From: Cupriavidus yeoncheonensis
Lineage (GTDB): Bacteria; Pseudomonadota; Gammaproteobacteria; Burkholderiales; Burkholderiaceae
Length of the DNA: 64,000 nucleotides
NCBI RefSeq assembly: GCF_905397275.1
Contig: NZ_CAJPUY010000002.1
Span: 62,001 to 126,000, forward strand
Direction: 5' to 3'
The notes under the pieces were generated by a model. That model saw only the letters and a list, made by a program, of their open reading frames with translations. It was not told the DNA's origin and did no database searches. Every line of letters starts with the position of its first letter. Positions within the stretch are counted from its first letter, which is position 1. A program made the position numbers and the translations under genes. This document shows positions 36,677 to 44,890 of this stretch, piece by piece.

Positions 36677-37243
36677 TCAGGTCTTCGGCAGTGTGACACC
36701 GTGCTGGCCCTGGTACTTGCCGCCCCGGTCGGCGTACGAGGTCTCGCAGACCTCGTCGCTCTCGAAGAACAGCACCTGGGCGCAACCTTCGCCGGCGTAG
36801 ATCTTGGCGGGCAGCGGCGTGGTGTTGGAAAACTCCAGCGTCACATAGCCTTCCCACTCGGGCTCGAACGGCGTCACGTTGACGATGATGCCGCAGCGCG
36901 CATACGTGCTCTTGCCCAGGCAGATGGTCAGCACGCTGCGCGGAATGCGGAAGTACTCCATCGTGCGCGCCAGCGCAAAGGAGTTGGGCGGGATGATGCA
37001 GACGTCACCCTTGAAGTCCACGAAGGACTTCTCGTCGAAGTTCTTCGGGTCGACGATGGTGCTGTTGATATTGGTGAAGATCTTGAATTCGTCGGCGCAG
37101 CGGATGTCGTAGCCGTAGCTCGACGTGCCGTACGACACGATCTTGCGCCCGTCAGCCTCCCGCACCTGGCCGGGCGCGAACGGCTCGATCATGCCGTGCT
37201 GTTCCGCCATGCGGCGGATCCACTTGTCGGATTTGATGCTCAT
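36677..37243 (-). CDS. dcd: dCTP deaminase
   Basis: Deaminates dCTP to dUTP for thymidylate synthesis. The 188-residue trimer-forming protein has [19 protein letters not shown] at the N-terminus, [17 protein letters not shown], the [28 protein letters not shown] segment with the catalytic glutamate region following ([11 protein letters not shown]), and the C-terminal lid [13 protein letters not shown]. It lies upstream of the decarboxylase on the same strand, 157 bp away. Confidence 0.96.
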   Translation of the reverse strand: MSIKSDKWIRRMAEQHGMIEPFAPGQVREADGRKIVSYGTSSYGYDIRCADEFKIFTNINSTIVDPKNFDEKSFVDFKGDVCIIPPNSFALARTMEYFRIPRSVLTICLGKSTYARCGIIVNVTPFEPEWEGYVTLEFSNTTPLPAKIYAGEGCAQVLFFESDEVCETSYADRGGKYQGQHGVTLPKT

Positions 37244-37328
37244 AGGGTCGGGACGGGTAAACGCTTAGGCAGGGTGCGCCGAATTGTACAACCAATCTGC
37301 CCGGGCGCCGGCTCAATTGAAGTGCTGC

Positions 37329-38159
37329 CTACGCGACCACTTCCTCGGGCAGCCGGTGGTGAAAGCGTTCTTGCCCCGTGTAGAGCAGGAAGTGCTTGCC
37401 CGTACACCTGGCGAACAGAGTCAGGTTGACCCGCTGCGCCATCTGGTAGCCCATCTGCGTCACGCCCGAGCGCGACAGCAGGAACGGGATGCCCATCTGC
37501 GCGCCCTTGATCACCATTTCGGAGGTCAGGCGGCCGGTGGTGTAGAACACCTTGTCGTCGCCCTGCATGTCCTCCAGCCACATGCGTCCGGCGATCGCAT
37601 CCACCGCGTTGTGGCGGCCCACGTCCTCCACGAACATCAGCAATTCGCTGCCGCGGAACAGCGCGCAGCCATGCACCGAGCCCGCCTGCTTGTACACCGA
37701 CTGCTGCAGGCGGATGGTGTCGATGATGCCGTACAAGGTGTCCTGGTCCAGCGTGGCCCCGACTGGCAGCCGGACATTGTCGATTTCGTCGAGCAATGAG
37801 CCGAACACCGTGCCCTGCCCGCAGCCTGTGGTGACCACGCGGCGCGCGGTGCGCTCTTCGATGCGGTCGACGCCCGTCCTGGTGGTCACGGCAGCCGATT
37901 CGGTCTCCCAGTCCACCTGCACGGCGGCGATGTCCTCGATCGACTCCACCAGCCGCTGGTTGCGCAGGTAGCCGAGCACAAGATGCTCGGGCGCCCCGCC
38001 CAGCGTCATCAGCGTGACCAGTTCGCGCCTGTCGAGATAGACCGTCAGCGGGCGCTCCCCGGGAAGGTACGCCGGCCGGGCACGTCCCAGCTCATCGACG
38101 ACTTCCACTTCTTCGATCAGGGGAACGGCGGCGTGGGTGAGTTCGGGACGCAGGGGCAT
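37329..38159 (-). CDS. fdhD: formate dehydrogenase accessory sulfurtransferase FdhD
   Basis: Transfers sulfur from a cysteine desulfurase to the Mo-bis-MGD cofactor, required for active formate dehydrogenase. The 276-residue protein has the family core (RPLTVYLDRRELVTLM, GYLRNQRL, FVEDVGRHNAVDAIAG, TTGRLTSEMVIKGAQMGIP). In E. coli the active loop is CxxC (Cys121/Cys124); here it reads CGQG, with Cys113 present and Gly116 in the second position. It is the distal gene of the formate dehydrogenase block on the minus strand. Confidence 0.93.
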   Translation of the reverse strand: MPLRPELTHAAVPLIEEVEVVDELGRARPAYLPGERPLTVYLDRRELVTLMTLGGAPEHLVLGYLRNQRLVESIEDIAAVQVDWETESAAVTTRTGVDRIEERTARRVVTTGCGQGTVFGSLLDEIDNVRLPVGATLDQDTLYGIIDTIRLQQSVYKQAGSVHGCALFRGSELLMFVEDVGRHNAVDAIAGRMWLEDMQGDDKVFYTTGRLTSEMVIKGAQMGIPFLLSRSGVTQMGYQMAQRVNLTLFARCTGKHFLLYTGQERFHHRLPEEVVA

Positions 38160-38225
38160 GGGTGGCGAAGTCGGGGCTGCTCAGGTTTGCCCCACACGCC
38201 AGCCTGGCAAGCGATGGGGCCTGGA

Positions 38226-38564
38226 TTACGGCGCCTTTGCAGGCGATTGTACTGCTGCCGAGGCGGCGGGGGCGGCTGGTGCTTCAGGCGGCACGAACGG
38301 CCCCGGATCCGCGCAGGCGGCGGTCTGCACAGGGGCGTGAGTTTCCTTGCCGCCGGCCTTCATGTCGCCGTAGTAGCGTGCCGCGATCTTGTCCTGGGAC
38401 TTGCACAGCTGGAAGGCCGCGACCTTGTCAGCCCAGGCCGACCGCGCCTTCGTCTCCTCGGCCTTGGCCTTCTGCGCGTCGGTCGGCGGCGGCAGCTTGG
38501 CCAGCGCGGCCTCGGTGCCGACGATGCCGGCGGCCACGGCAATCAGCATCAGCAAGCGTTTCAT
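38226..38564 (-). CDS. small exported protein of the formate dehydrogenase cluster
   Basis: A 112-residue protein with an N-terminal signal peptide (MKRLLMLIAVAAGIVGTEA, cut near ALA). A charged helical middle holds QKAKAEETKARSAW and two cysteines in LCKSQDK and AACADPG. The C-terminal tail is Ala/Pro-rich. It has no CxxCH, so it is not a c-type cytochrome. I recognise no characterised family. Its place between the gamma subunit and fdhD suggests a periplasmic accessory role, but this is inference. Confidence 0.7.
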   Translation of the reverse strand: MKRLLMLIAVAAGIVGTEAALAKLPPPTDAQKAKAEETKARSAWADKVAAFQLCKSQDKIAARYYGDMKAGGKETHAPVQTAACADPGPFVPPEAPAAPAASAAVQSPAKAP

Positions 38565-38600
38565 GGTCAGTATCCGGTGAAAGAGTGCAATGCCCGTACC

Positions 38601-39806
38601 TCAGGCCTCGCCGGGACTGCGCCGGCGAGCTGCCTTGGGGTCCGGCGTTGCCGAGCGCTGGACCGGGATCTTGCCGGCCTTGACGTCGTCATACCAGTGC
38701 TCGTGATGCTCCTTGGCCCAGGCCTCGTCGACCCAGCCGTCGCGCATGGCACGGTAGGCGCCTTCCATGCCGATGGTGCCCATGTAGATATGGCCGAGCG
38801 ACATTGCGATCATCAGCACCGCCGCGATGCCATGGATCACGTTGGCGATCTGCATGGTGGCGCGGTAGTAGTCGAGTCCGGGCACGATCATGTCGAGCAC
38901 CCAGCCGGACGCGGACAGCACCAGGCCGAAGATCACCAGCCCTCCCCAGAACCACATCTTCTCGCCGGCATTGAAGCGGCCGCTCGGCACATGCTTGCCG
39001 CTGACCAGGCCGCCCAGGCTGGTCAGCCAGTGGAGGTCATCACGGCTGGGCAGGTTGCTGCGCACGAAGATCACGAAGGCGACGATGATCGACAGTGTGA
39101 ACACGGGACCCGCCAGGTTATGAATGTTCTTCAGCAGGTAGCTGAGCCAGCCGAACAGCGTATGCCCCATCATCGGCAGCAGGAAATGCTTGCCGAACAG
39201 CATGACGATGCCCGATACCGCCAGCAGCACGAACGCGATCGCCATGGTCCAGTGGACGATGCGCTCGAACGGCGTGAAGCGCTCGATCATGCGTCCGGTG
39301 CGCGGCTCGCGCAGCGGAATGGTGCCGCGCCAGAAGAAGAAGCCAAGGATCGCCAGCGGCACCACGACCAGCAGCCAGCCGCCCCACACCGTGATCACGC
39401 CATTGCGGAACAGGCGCCACTGCTGCCCGGTACGCTGGATCAGCACGCCGGCTTCCTTGGCCGGCAGGCTGCTGTAGTGGGCCTGGTCGGAATTGACCTC
39501 GCGCCAGACCGGCGCGTTGTTGCCGGGCTGTGTCAGCGTGCGTTCCTTCTGCGACTGGGCCTCATTGGCGAGGTCGCGGCGCGGCACATTGAAGATGTTC
39601 TCCGAGGCAATGCCGGCGAACGGCTGCACGGGATGCGTAGCCGGGTTGTTCGCGTCCGCCGCTTGCGTCGACTGACTGGCTGGAGCGGCCTGCGGCGCCG
39701 AGGCCGGCGCCTGCGCGGCGGCGCCGCCGCTTGCGAACGTCAACATGGCCAGCGCGCCTGCGGCAAGCCAGGCACGCCAGTGGCACATATTCTGCGTGGG
39801 CCTCAT
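38601..39806 (-). CDS. fdhI: formate dehydrogenase gamma subunit (membrane cytochrome b)
   Basis: A 401-residue cytochrome b556-type subunit that passes electrons from the iron-sulfur subunit to quinone. It has a signal-like hydrophobic N-terminus (about 12-30) and an Ala/Pro/Gln-rich periplasmic stretch. Membrane helices include one near 150-170 and the four-helix core with FERIVHWTMAIAFVLLAVSG, HNLAGPVFTLSIIVAF and IAAVLMIAMSLGHIYMGTIG; the histidines are candidate haem ligands. The ATG at 39806 follows AAGGGAG. It is longer than E. coli FdnI (217) because of the N-terminal extension, a form seen in betaproteobacteria. Confidence 0.92.
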   Translation of the reverse strand: MRPTQNMCHWRAWLAAGALAMLTFASGGAAAQAPASAPQAAPASQSTQAADANNPATHPVQPFAGIASENIFNVPRRDLANEAQSQKERTLTQPGNNAPVWREVNSDQAHYSSLPAKEAGVLIQRTGQQWRLFRNGVITVWGGWLLVVVPLAILGFFFWRGTIPLREPRTGRMIERFTPFERIVHWTMAIAFVLLAVSGIVMLFGKHFLLPMMGHTLFGWLSYLLKNIHNLAGPVFTLSIIVAFVIFVRSNLPSRDDLHWLTSLGGLVSGKHVPSGRFNAGEKMWFWGGLVIFGLVLSASGWVLDMIVPGLDYYRATMQIANVIHGIAAVLMIAMSLGHIYMGTIGMEGAYRAMRDGWVDEAWAKEHHEHWYDDVKAGKIPVQRSATPDPKAARRRSPGEA

Positions 39807-39847
39807 ATGCGCTCCCTTCGGGTCACCCCGCCCTGCCTGCGGCGCAG

Positions 39848-40084
39848 TCATGGCGTGCGGTTGTATTCGTTCTGCAGCTGGTTGCGCTGGCGGATCTGGT
39901 TGTCCCAGCTCGTCTTGTCACCGGCCGTCCAGCCCTTGACGACAAACGGGTCGTCCGGTGCGCCCTTGAAGGCGGGCGTGTCCGACTTCTTGTGGGAGGC
40001 CGTCGCGGTCTGGGCCTTTTCGCCACAGCCCGCAAGCAGCAAGCCGGCCACGGCCAGCATGGCCGCCATCGGAATGCGCGTCAT
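39848..40084 (-). CDS. small lipoprotein of the formate dehydrogenase operon
   Basis: A 78-residue predicted lipoprotein. The signal peptide ends in the lipobox LLLAGC with Cys20 as lipidation site. The mature part contains AFKGAPDDPFVVKGW and an Arg/Asn/Gln-rich C-terminus (IRQRNQLQNEYNRTP). Its ATG overlaps the beta-subunit stop (ATGA), so it belongs to the operon. I recognise no characterised family; it may help anchor or assemble the periplasm-facing complex. Confidence 0.75.
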   Translation of the reverse strand: MTRIPMAAMLAVAGLLLAGCGEKAQTATASHKKSDTPAFKGAPDDPFVVKGWTAGDKTSWDNQIRQRNQLQNEYNRTP

Positions 40085-40755
40085 GATGGTTGCCCTCCGT
40101 TCCCGTTGGCCGGCGCCGCCGGGTTGGCCGGTGCTGCTGGCGCGGCAGGCGCCTGCTGCGCGCCCCCCTTGGTCCCGTATGCGGTGCCCCAGCCGAACAC
40201 ATCGCCGCCCTTGCCGCGCTTGATCACGCGATTGCGCAGGATGTCGGCGATCACGTCGCCGTCGCCGCCGAGCAGCGCCTTGGTCGAGCACATTTCCGCG
40301 CACAGCGGCAGCTTGCCCTCGGCCAGCCGGTTGCGGCCGTACTTCTCGAATTCGGCCTCGGAGCCGTTCGTCTCGGGGCCGCCCGCGCAGAAGGTGCACT
40401 TGTCCATCTTGCCGCGCACGCCGAAGGTGCCCGTGGCCGGGAACTGCGGCGCGCCGAACGGGCAGGCATACGAGCAGTAGCCGCAGCCGATGCAGACATC
40501 CTTGTCGTGCAGCACCACGCCGTCCTCGGTGCGGTAGAAGCAGTCGACCGGGCAGACCGCCATGCACGGCGCGTCCGAGCAGTGCATGCAGGCCACGGAG
40601 ATCGACTTCTCCGCGCCGACCATGCCGTCGTTGATGGTGACCACGCGGCGCCGGTTCACACCCCACGGCACCTCGTGCTCGTTCTTGCAGGCGGTGACGC
40701 AGCTGTTGCACTCGATGCAGCGTTCGGCGTCACAGATAAATTTCATGCGTGCCAT
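40081..40755 (-). CDS. fdhH: formate dehydrogenase beta subunit (4Fe-4S)
   Basis: A 224-residue electron-transfer subunit with four ferredoxin-like cysteine groups: CIECNSCVTACKNEHEVPWG near 13-32, the CMHCSDAPCMAVCP group, the CIGCGYCSYACPFG group and KCTFCAGGP. It relays electrons from the Mo-containing alpha subunit to the cytochrome b gamma subunit. The ATG at 40755 follows AGGTGA. The C-terminal tail is Ala/Pro-rich and lacks the membrane helix of E. coli FdnH; the adjacent lipoprotein might compensate, which is speculation. Confidence 0.94.
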   Translation of the reverse strand: MARMKFICDAERCIECNSCVTACKNEHEVPWGVNRRRVVTINDGMVGAEKSISVACMHCSDAPCMAVCPVDCFYRTEDGVVLHDKDVCIGCGYCSYACPFGAPQFPATGTFGVRGKMDKCTFCAGGPETNGSEAEFEKYGRNRLAEGKLPLCAEMCSTKALLGGDGDVIADILRNRVIKRGKGGDVFGWGTAYGTKGGAQQAPAAPAAPANPAAPANGNGGQPS

Positions 40756-40769
40756 GGTTTCACCTGCCC

Positions 40770-43700
40770 TTATGCAAAGCGTTCGATCTGGCAAATCGTG
40801 GTCTTGGTTTCCTGCATCATCGTGACCGAGTCATAGCCGTATGTGGTGGCCGTGTTGACAGCCTCGCCGCGCACGATCGGCATCGCACCCTCCGGGTAGT
40901 ACTCCTTCAGGTCCTTGCCCTGCCACCAGCCCGAGAAGTGGAACGGGATGAAGGCCGTGTCGGGCCCCACGCGCTCTGTCACCAGCGCGCGCACCTTGAT
41001 GCTGGCACCGGTCGGCGTCTTCACCCAGCAGAAGTCGCCGTTGCGGATGCCACGGTCGGACGCGGCACGCGGGTTGATCTCGACGAAGTTCTCCTGCTGC
41101 AACTCGGCCAGCCACGGGTTCGAGCGGGTTTCTTCGCCGCCGCCCTCGTATTCGACCAGCCGGCCCGAGGTCAGGATGATCGGGAACTTCTCGTAGAGCT
41201 TGTTCTCGACGTTGCGCTGCTGCACGGTCTTGTACAGCGTGGGCAGGCGCCAGAACGCCATCTTGTCGTCGTGGGTCGGATACTTGGCAACCATGTCGGG
41301 CCGCGTGGAGTACAGCGGCTCGCGGTGCTGCGGGATCGGGTCCGGGAAGTTCCACACCACCGCGCGCGCCTTGGCGTTGCCGAACGGGTGGCAGCCATGC
41401 ACCTTGAGCACCACGCGCTGGATGCCGCCCGAGAGGTCGGTCTTCCAGTTCTTGCCTTCGGCGGCCTTCTTCTCGACATCCGTCAGGTCGTCCCACCAGC
41501 CGAGCTTCTTGAGCAGCACGTGGTCGAACTCGGGATAGCCGGTGGTGATCTCCGAGCCAAGCGAACACGACCCGTCCTCGGCCAGCAGGTTGACGCCGTC
41601 GCGCTCCACGCCGAAGTTCGCGCGGAAGTTGCCGCCGCCGTCCATCACGTGCTTGCTGGTGTCATACAGGTTGGGCGAGCCCGGGTGCTTGAGTTCCGGG
41701 TTGCCGTAGCACGGCCACGGCAGCCCGAAGTAGTCGCCGGTCAGATCGTAGCCGGTCTCGGCATCCTTGCCGCCCTTGCAGCGCAACGTCTTCACGTCGA
41801 ACATCTGCATATTGCGCATATGGGCCTTCAACCGCTCGGGGGACTGCCCGGTGTAGCCAATGGTCCAGTTGCTGCGGTTGATTTCGCGCAGGATCGATTC
41901 CGGCTCCGGCTCCATCCAGGTCCGGCCGGCGCGCTTGACCTCGATCAGCTTGAGGTTCTTGGACAGTTCCTTGCCGAAGCCCAGCTTATCGGCAAAGGCC
42001 TGCATGATGGTCTGGTCGGGCATCGACTCGAACAGAGGCTCGATGACCTTCTCGCGCCATTGCAGCGAGCGGTTCGATGCCGTGCACGTGCCCGAGGTCT
42101 CGAACTGCGTGCAGGCCGGCAGCAGGTAGACCGCGCGGTTCGGGTTGACCTTGTCGCCCTCGGCCGGCGGCATGTTGGCCATGGCCGCGGTCGCCGACGG
42201 ATAGGGGTCGACCACCACCAGCAGGTCGAGCTTGTCCAGCGCCTTCTTCATCTCCAGGCCGCGCGTCTGCGAGTTCGGGGCATGGCCCCAGAAGAACACG
42301 CCGCGCACATTGTTGTCCTGGTCGATCAGCTCGTTCTTCTCGGTGACGATATCGATCCAGCGCGACACCGTGGTGCCGGACTTCTCCATCATCGCCTGCG
42401 AGGCGAACTGCTTCTTGATCCATTCGTAGTCCACGCCCCACACCGCGGCGTAGTGCTTCCACGCGCCGGTGGCCAGGCCGTAGTAGCCCGGCAGCGAGTC
42501 CGGGTTGGGGCCCACGTCGGTGGCACCCTGCACGTTGTCATGGCCGCGGAAGATGTTTGCGCCGCCGCCCGACACGCCGATATTGCCCAGCGCCAGCTGC
42601 ACGATGCACGATGCGCGCACGATGGCATTGCCGATCGTGTGCTGGGTCTGCCCCATGCACCAGACCAGCGTGCTGGGCCGGTTCTTGGCCATGATCTCGG
42701 CCACCATCTTCACCTGCGCCTCGGGCACGCCGCAGACTTCCTCCACCTTGTCGGGCGTCCATTTGGCCAGTACTTCCTGCTTGACCTTGTCCATGCCGTA
42801 GACGCGGTCGTTCAGGTACTTGGAGTCTTCCCAGCCATTCTGAAAAATGTGGTACAGCACACCGAACAGGAAGGAGATGTCGGTACCCGAGCGGATGCGC
42901 ACGTAGTGGTCCGCCTTCGCGGCCGTACGCGTATAGCGCGGGTCCACCACGATCACCTTGCAGCCATTCTCCTTGGCATGCAGCAGGTGCAGCATCGACA
43001 CCGGGTGCGCCTCCGCCGCGTTGGAGCCGATATACAGAGCCGCCTTGGCGTTCTGCATATCGTTGTACGAGTTCGTCATCGCCCCGTAGCCCCAGGTGTT
43101 CGCCACGCCCGCCACGGTGGTCGAGTGGCAGATCCGCGCCTGGTGGTCGGTGTTGTTGGTGCCGAAGAACGACACCCATTTGCGCATCAGGTAGGCCTGC
43201 TCGTTGCTGTGCTTGGACGAACCGACGAAGAACATCGAATCCGGGCCGGTCTGCTGGCGGATCTCCTTCATCTTCGCGGTGATTTCGTCGAGCGCCTGGT
43301 CCCAGCCGATGCGCTGGTATTTGCCATTGACCAGCTTCATCGGGTATTTCAGGCGATATTCGCCGTGGCCGTGCTCGCGCAGCGCGGCGCCCTTGGCGCA
43401 GTGCGCGCCCATGTTGATGGGCGAGTCGAACACCGGCTCCTGCCGCACCCATACGCCGTTCTGCACCACGGCATCGACCGCGCAGCCCACCGAGCAATGT
43501 CCGCACACGGTGCGCTTCACCACGATGCCGCCCTTGCCTTCCGCGGCCGCGACGGTCTTGTCGTCAGCGGCATCGGCCTTGCGCAGCAGCGTCAGTTGCG
43601 AAGCCGCCAGCCCGGCCCCGACACCAATGCCGGAACGCTTGAGGAAGCTGCGCCGGTCCATGGTCGGCATGGCGCCGGCCAGGCCTGCGGCGAGCCGTGT

Positions 43701-43799
43701 CGAAAGCCGGCCCGTTCCAGCTGTCGCGCTGGCCTGTGCGAGGCCGTCTGCCAGCCGGGTTGATGCGCCCTGCGCCGCGCGTTTGCGGGTCAAGATCAT
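40770..43799 (-). CDS. fdhG: formate dehydrogenase major (alpha) subunit, Tat-exported, Mo/W-bis-MGD
   Basis: Oxidises formate to CO2 on the periplasmic side. The 1009-residue protein has an unusually long N-terminus (46 residues) before the Tat motif DRRSFLKRSG (48-57) and a hydrophobic stretch. The [4Fe-4S] cysteines are C99, C102, C106 (CGHCSVGC) and C134. The active-site ligand is a cysteine, Cys224 in ARICHSTTVAG, so no selenocysteine is used. The C-terminal molybdopterin-dinucleotide-binding domain is intact (LTSGRLVEYEGGGEETRSNP). An ATG 46 codons in, nearer the Tat motif, is a possible alternative start. Confidence 0.95.
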   Translation of the reverse strand: MILTRKRAAQGASTRLADGLAQASATAGTGRLSTRLAAGLAGAMPTMDRRSFLKRSGIGVGAGLAASQLTLLRKADAADDKTVAAAEGKGGIVVKRTVCGHCSVGCAVDAVVQNGVWVRQEPVFDSPINMGAHCAKGAALREHGHGEYRLKYPMKLVNGKYQRIGWDQALDEITAKMKEIRQQTGPDSMFFVGSSKHSNEQAYLMRKWVSFFGTNNTDHQARICHSTTVAGVANTWGYGAMTNSYNDMQNAKAALYIGSNAAEAHPVSMLHLLHAKENGCKVIVVDPRYTRTAAKADHYVRIRSGTDISFLFGVLYHIFQNGWEDSKYLNDRVYGMDKVKQEVLAKWTPDKVEEVCGVPEAQVKMVAEIMAKNRPSTLVWCMGQTQHTIGNAIVRASCIVQLALGNIGVSGGGANIFRGHDNVQGATDVGPNPDSLPGYYGLATGAWKHYAAVWGVDYEWIKKQFASQAMMEKSGTTVSRWIDIVTEKNELIDQDNNVRGVFFWGHAPNSQTRGLEMKKALDKLDLLVVVDPYPSATAAMANMPPAEGDKVNPNRAVYLLPACTQFETSGTCTASNRSLQWREKVIEPLFESMPDQTIMQAFADKLGFGKELSKNLKLIEVKRAGRTWMEPEPESILREINRSNWTIGYTGQSPERLKAHMRNMQMFDVKTLRCKGGKDAETGYDLTGDYFGLPWPCYGNPELKHPGSPNLYDTSKHVMDGGGNFRANFGVERDGVNLLAEDGSCSLGSEITTGYPEFDHVLLKKLGWWDDLTDVEKKAAEGKNWKTDLSGGIQRVVLKVHGCHPFGNAKARAVVWNFPDPIPQHREPLYSTRPDMVAKYPTHDDKMAFWRLPTLYKTVQQRNVENKLYEKFPIILTSGRLVEYEGGGEETRSNPWLAELQQENFVEINPRAASDRGIRNGDFCWVKTPTGASIKVRALVTERVGPDTAFIPFHFSGWWQGKDLKEYYPEGAMPIVRGEAVNTATTYGYDSVTMMQETKTTICQIERFA

Positions 43800-43877
43800 G
43801 TCTCACCTCAGCAGAGGAAAGCAGCAATCAGTACATGCCGGACTGGCTGGGCCGAATGCACCGGCCCGCCAGCATGC

Positions 43878-44093
43878 TCACACCAGCGTGGTCCGGTAGT
43901 ACTTGCGAATATGTTCAGACACCCGGTAGCCCTTGTTGTCCGACGGCACGTCGGCAGGCTCGGGAATGGCAGCACTCTGGACTGGCGTGGCCGGACTGCG
44001 CGCAGTTAGCACCGCTGCGCCGGTGGCGGCAGCGACAACTCCAGCGCCCGCAAGAAACGTGCGGCGCGCGACCCTGGGTTGCTTCTCTTTCAT
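43878..44093 (-). CDS. formate dehydrogenase region Tat-target protein
   Basis: A 71-residue protein with the Tat motif ARRTFLAGAG near 9-18, a hydrophobic Ala-rich core and a short mature part ending YRVSEHIRKYYRTTLV. It matches the small 'formate dehydrogenase region TAT target' family found immediately upstream of fdh alpha genes. Function unknown; possibly a small subunit or chaperone escort. It is the first gene of the operon; GAGGAG precedes its ATG. Confidence 0.88.
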   Translation of the reverse strand: MKEKQPRVARRTFLAGAGVVAAATGAAVLTARSPATPVQSAAIPEPADVPSDNKGYRVSEHIRKYYRTTLV

Positions 44094-44137
44094 GTGGGCA
44101 CTCCTCGGTTCGGCACTGGGGTGCCGATGATTCAGCC

Positions 44138-44154
44138 GTTATGCGTTGTTATGC
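44138..44154. promoter_or_regulatory. tandem GTTATGC repeats upstream of the formate dehydrogenase operon
   Basis: GTTATGC occurs at 44138-44144 and again at 44148-44154, spaced 10 bp, one turn of the helix, 45 bp before the first operon gene. On the minus strand a TAGAAT that could be a -10 element lies just upstream of them, near 44157-44162. Tandem sites with helical phasing are typical of activator or repressor binding. The protein is unknown. Confidence 0.35.
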
Positions 44155-44226
44155 ATATTCTAGGTGCAACCTCGCTGAAAGACCATGCCGATACCGGGTT
44201 AATCCCTATTACAGATAGCAATGTAC

Positions 44227-44859
44227 TCAGTGCATTTCGAGTGCCACGGCCTCGACATCCGCAAAGGCCTGCATCAATCCGGCCACGCTGCGATAGAAGC
44301 GCGCCTTTGGATGCCCGCTTAATGCATCGCACAATTTCCCGATCCAGGGCTGCAGGTGCCGTGCGTAGAAGCGCTGTTGTTCGCCCAGGTTGGACACGGC
44401 GATATCATCCCCCGCCACGAGGAACCGCATCACCTCGCACAGCGTGGCGACGTGGTCCTCGGTCTCGCTGACATCGTCGTGCCTTACCAGCCCATAGCGG
44501 GCCAGGTCGTCGCGCAGGACCACCAGCGGGCGCTCGTTCAGGAAGCCGGTGAGGTAATAAGACCCGTACAGGAAGATTTCCTGGCGCCCTACGCCCAGGA
44601 ACAGTTCACGGTACTCCTCCGCGGCCTCGGTCGCGGTGGTGGTCGATGCCGCATCGCACAACGCATTCCACGCCCGCCCGAGTACCGTGCCCGAATCTCC
44701 GTCCGGCGCACGGTTGGCCGCGATGTGATGGAGCAGTGCCGCGTCCGGGGCCCGGTAGAACAGCGTGGCCAGGAGGCCATACAAATCGGCGCGGGCAATG
44801 TCTTCGGCATCGTCCGCGGGCATCGCGGCTGTCAGCTGGATCGGCTGGAAATCTGTCAT
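44227..44859 (-). CDS. TorD/DmsD-family molybdoenzyme chaperone
   Basis: A 210-residue all-helical cytoplasmic chaperone expected to bind the Tat signal of the formate dehydrogenase alpha subunit and support cofactor loading before export. Family cues are ADLYGLLATLFYRAPD near 24-39, EYRELFLGVGRQEIFLYGSYYLTGFLNERPL and a C-terminal helical pair. It lies upstream of the structural operon on the same strand, 134 bp away, and downstream of a polyferredoxin gene. Confidence 0.88.
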   Translation of the reverse strand: MTDFQPIQLTAAMPADDAEDIARADLYGLLATLFYRAPDAALLHHIAANRAPDGDSGTVLGRAWNALCDAASTTTATEAAEEYRELFLGVGRQEIFLYGSYYLTGFLNERPLVVLRDDLARYGLVRHDDVSETEDHVATLCEVMRFLVAGDDIAVSNLGEQQRFYARHLQPWIGKLCDALSGHPKARFYRSVAGLMQAFADVEAVALEMH

Positions 44860-44890
44860 GTCGTGATGTTTATTGTCTGGGCGGGAACGC

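Noticed and set aside
40749-43763. A 1004-codon open frame on the plus strand antisense to the formate dehydrogenase alpha gene
   Set aside because: It is the mirror of a GC-rich coding sequence, with low-complexity Arg/His/Val composition and no domain. The minus strand carries an unmistakable molybdoenzyme.
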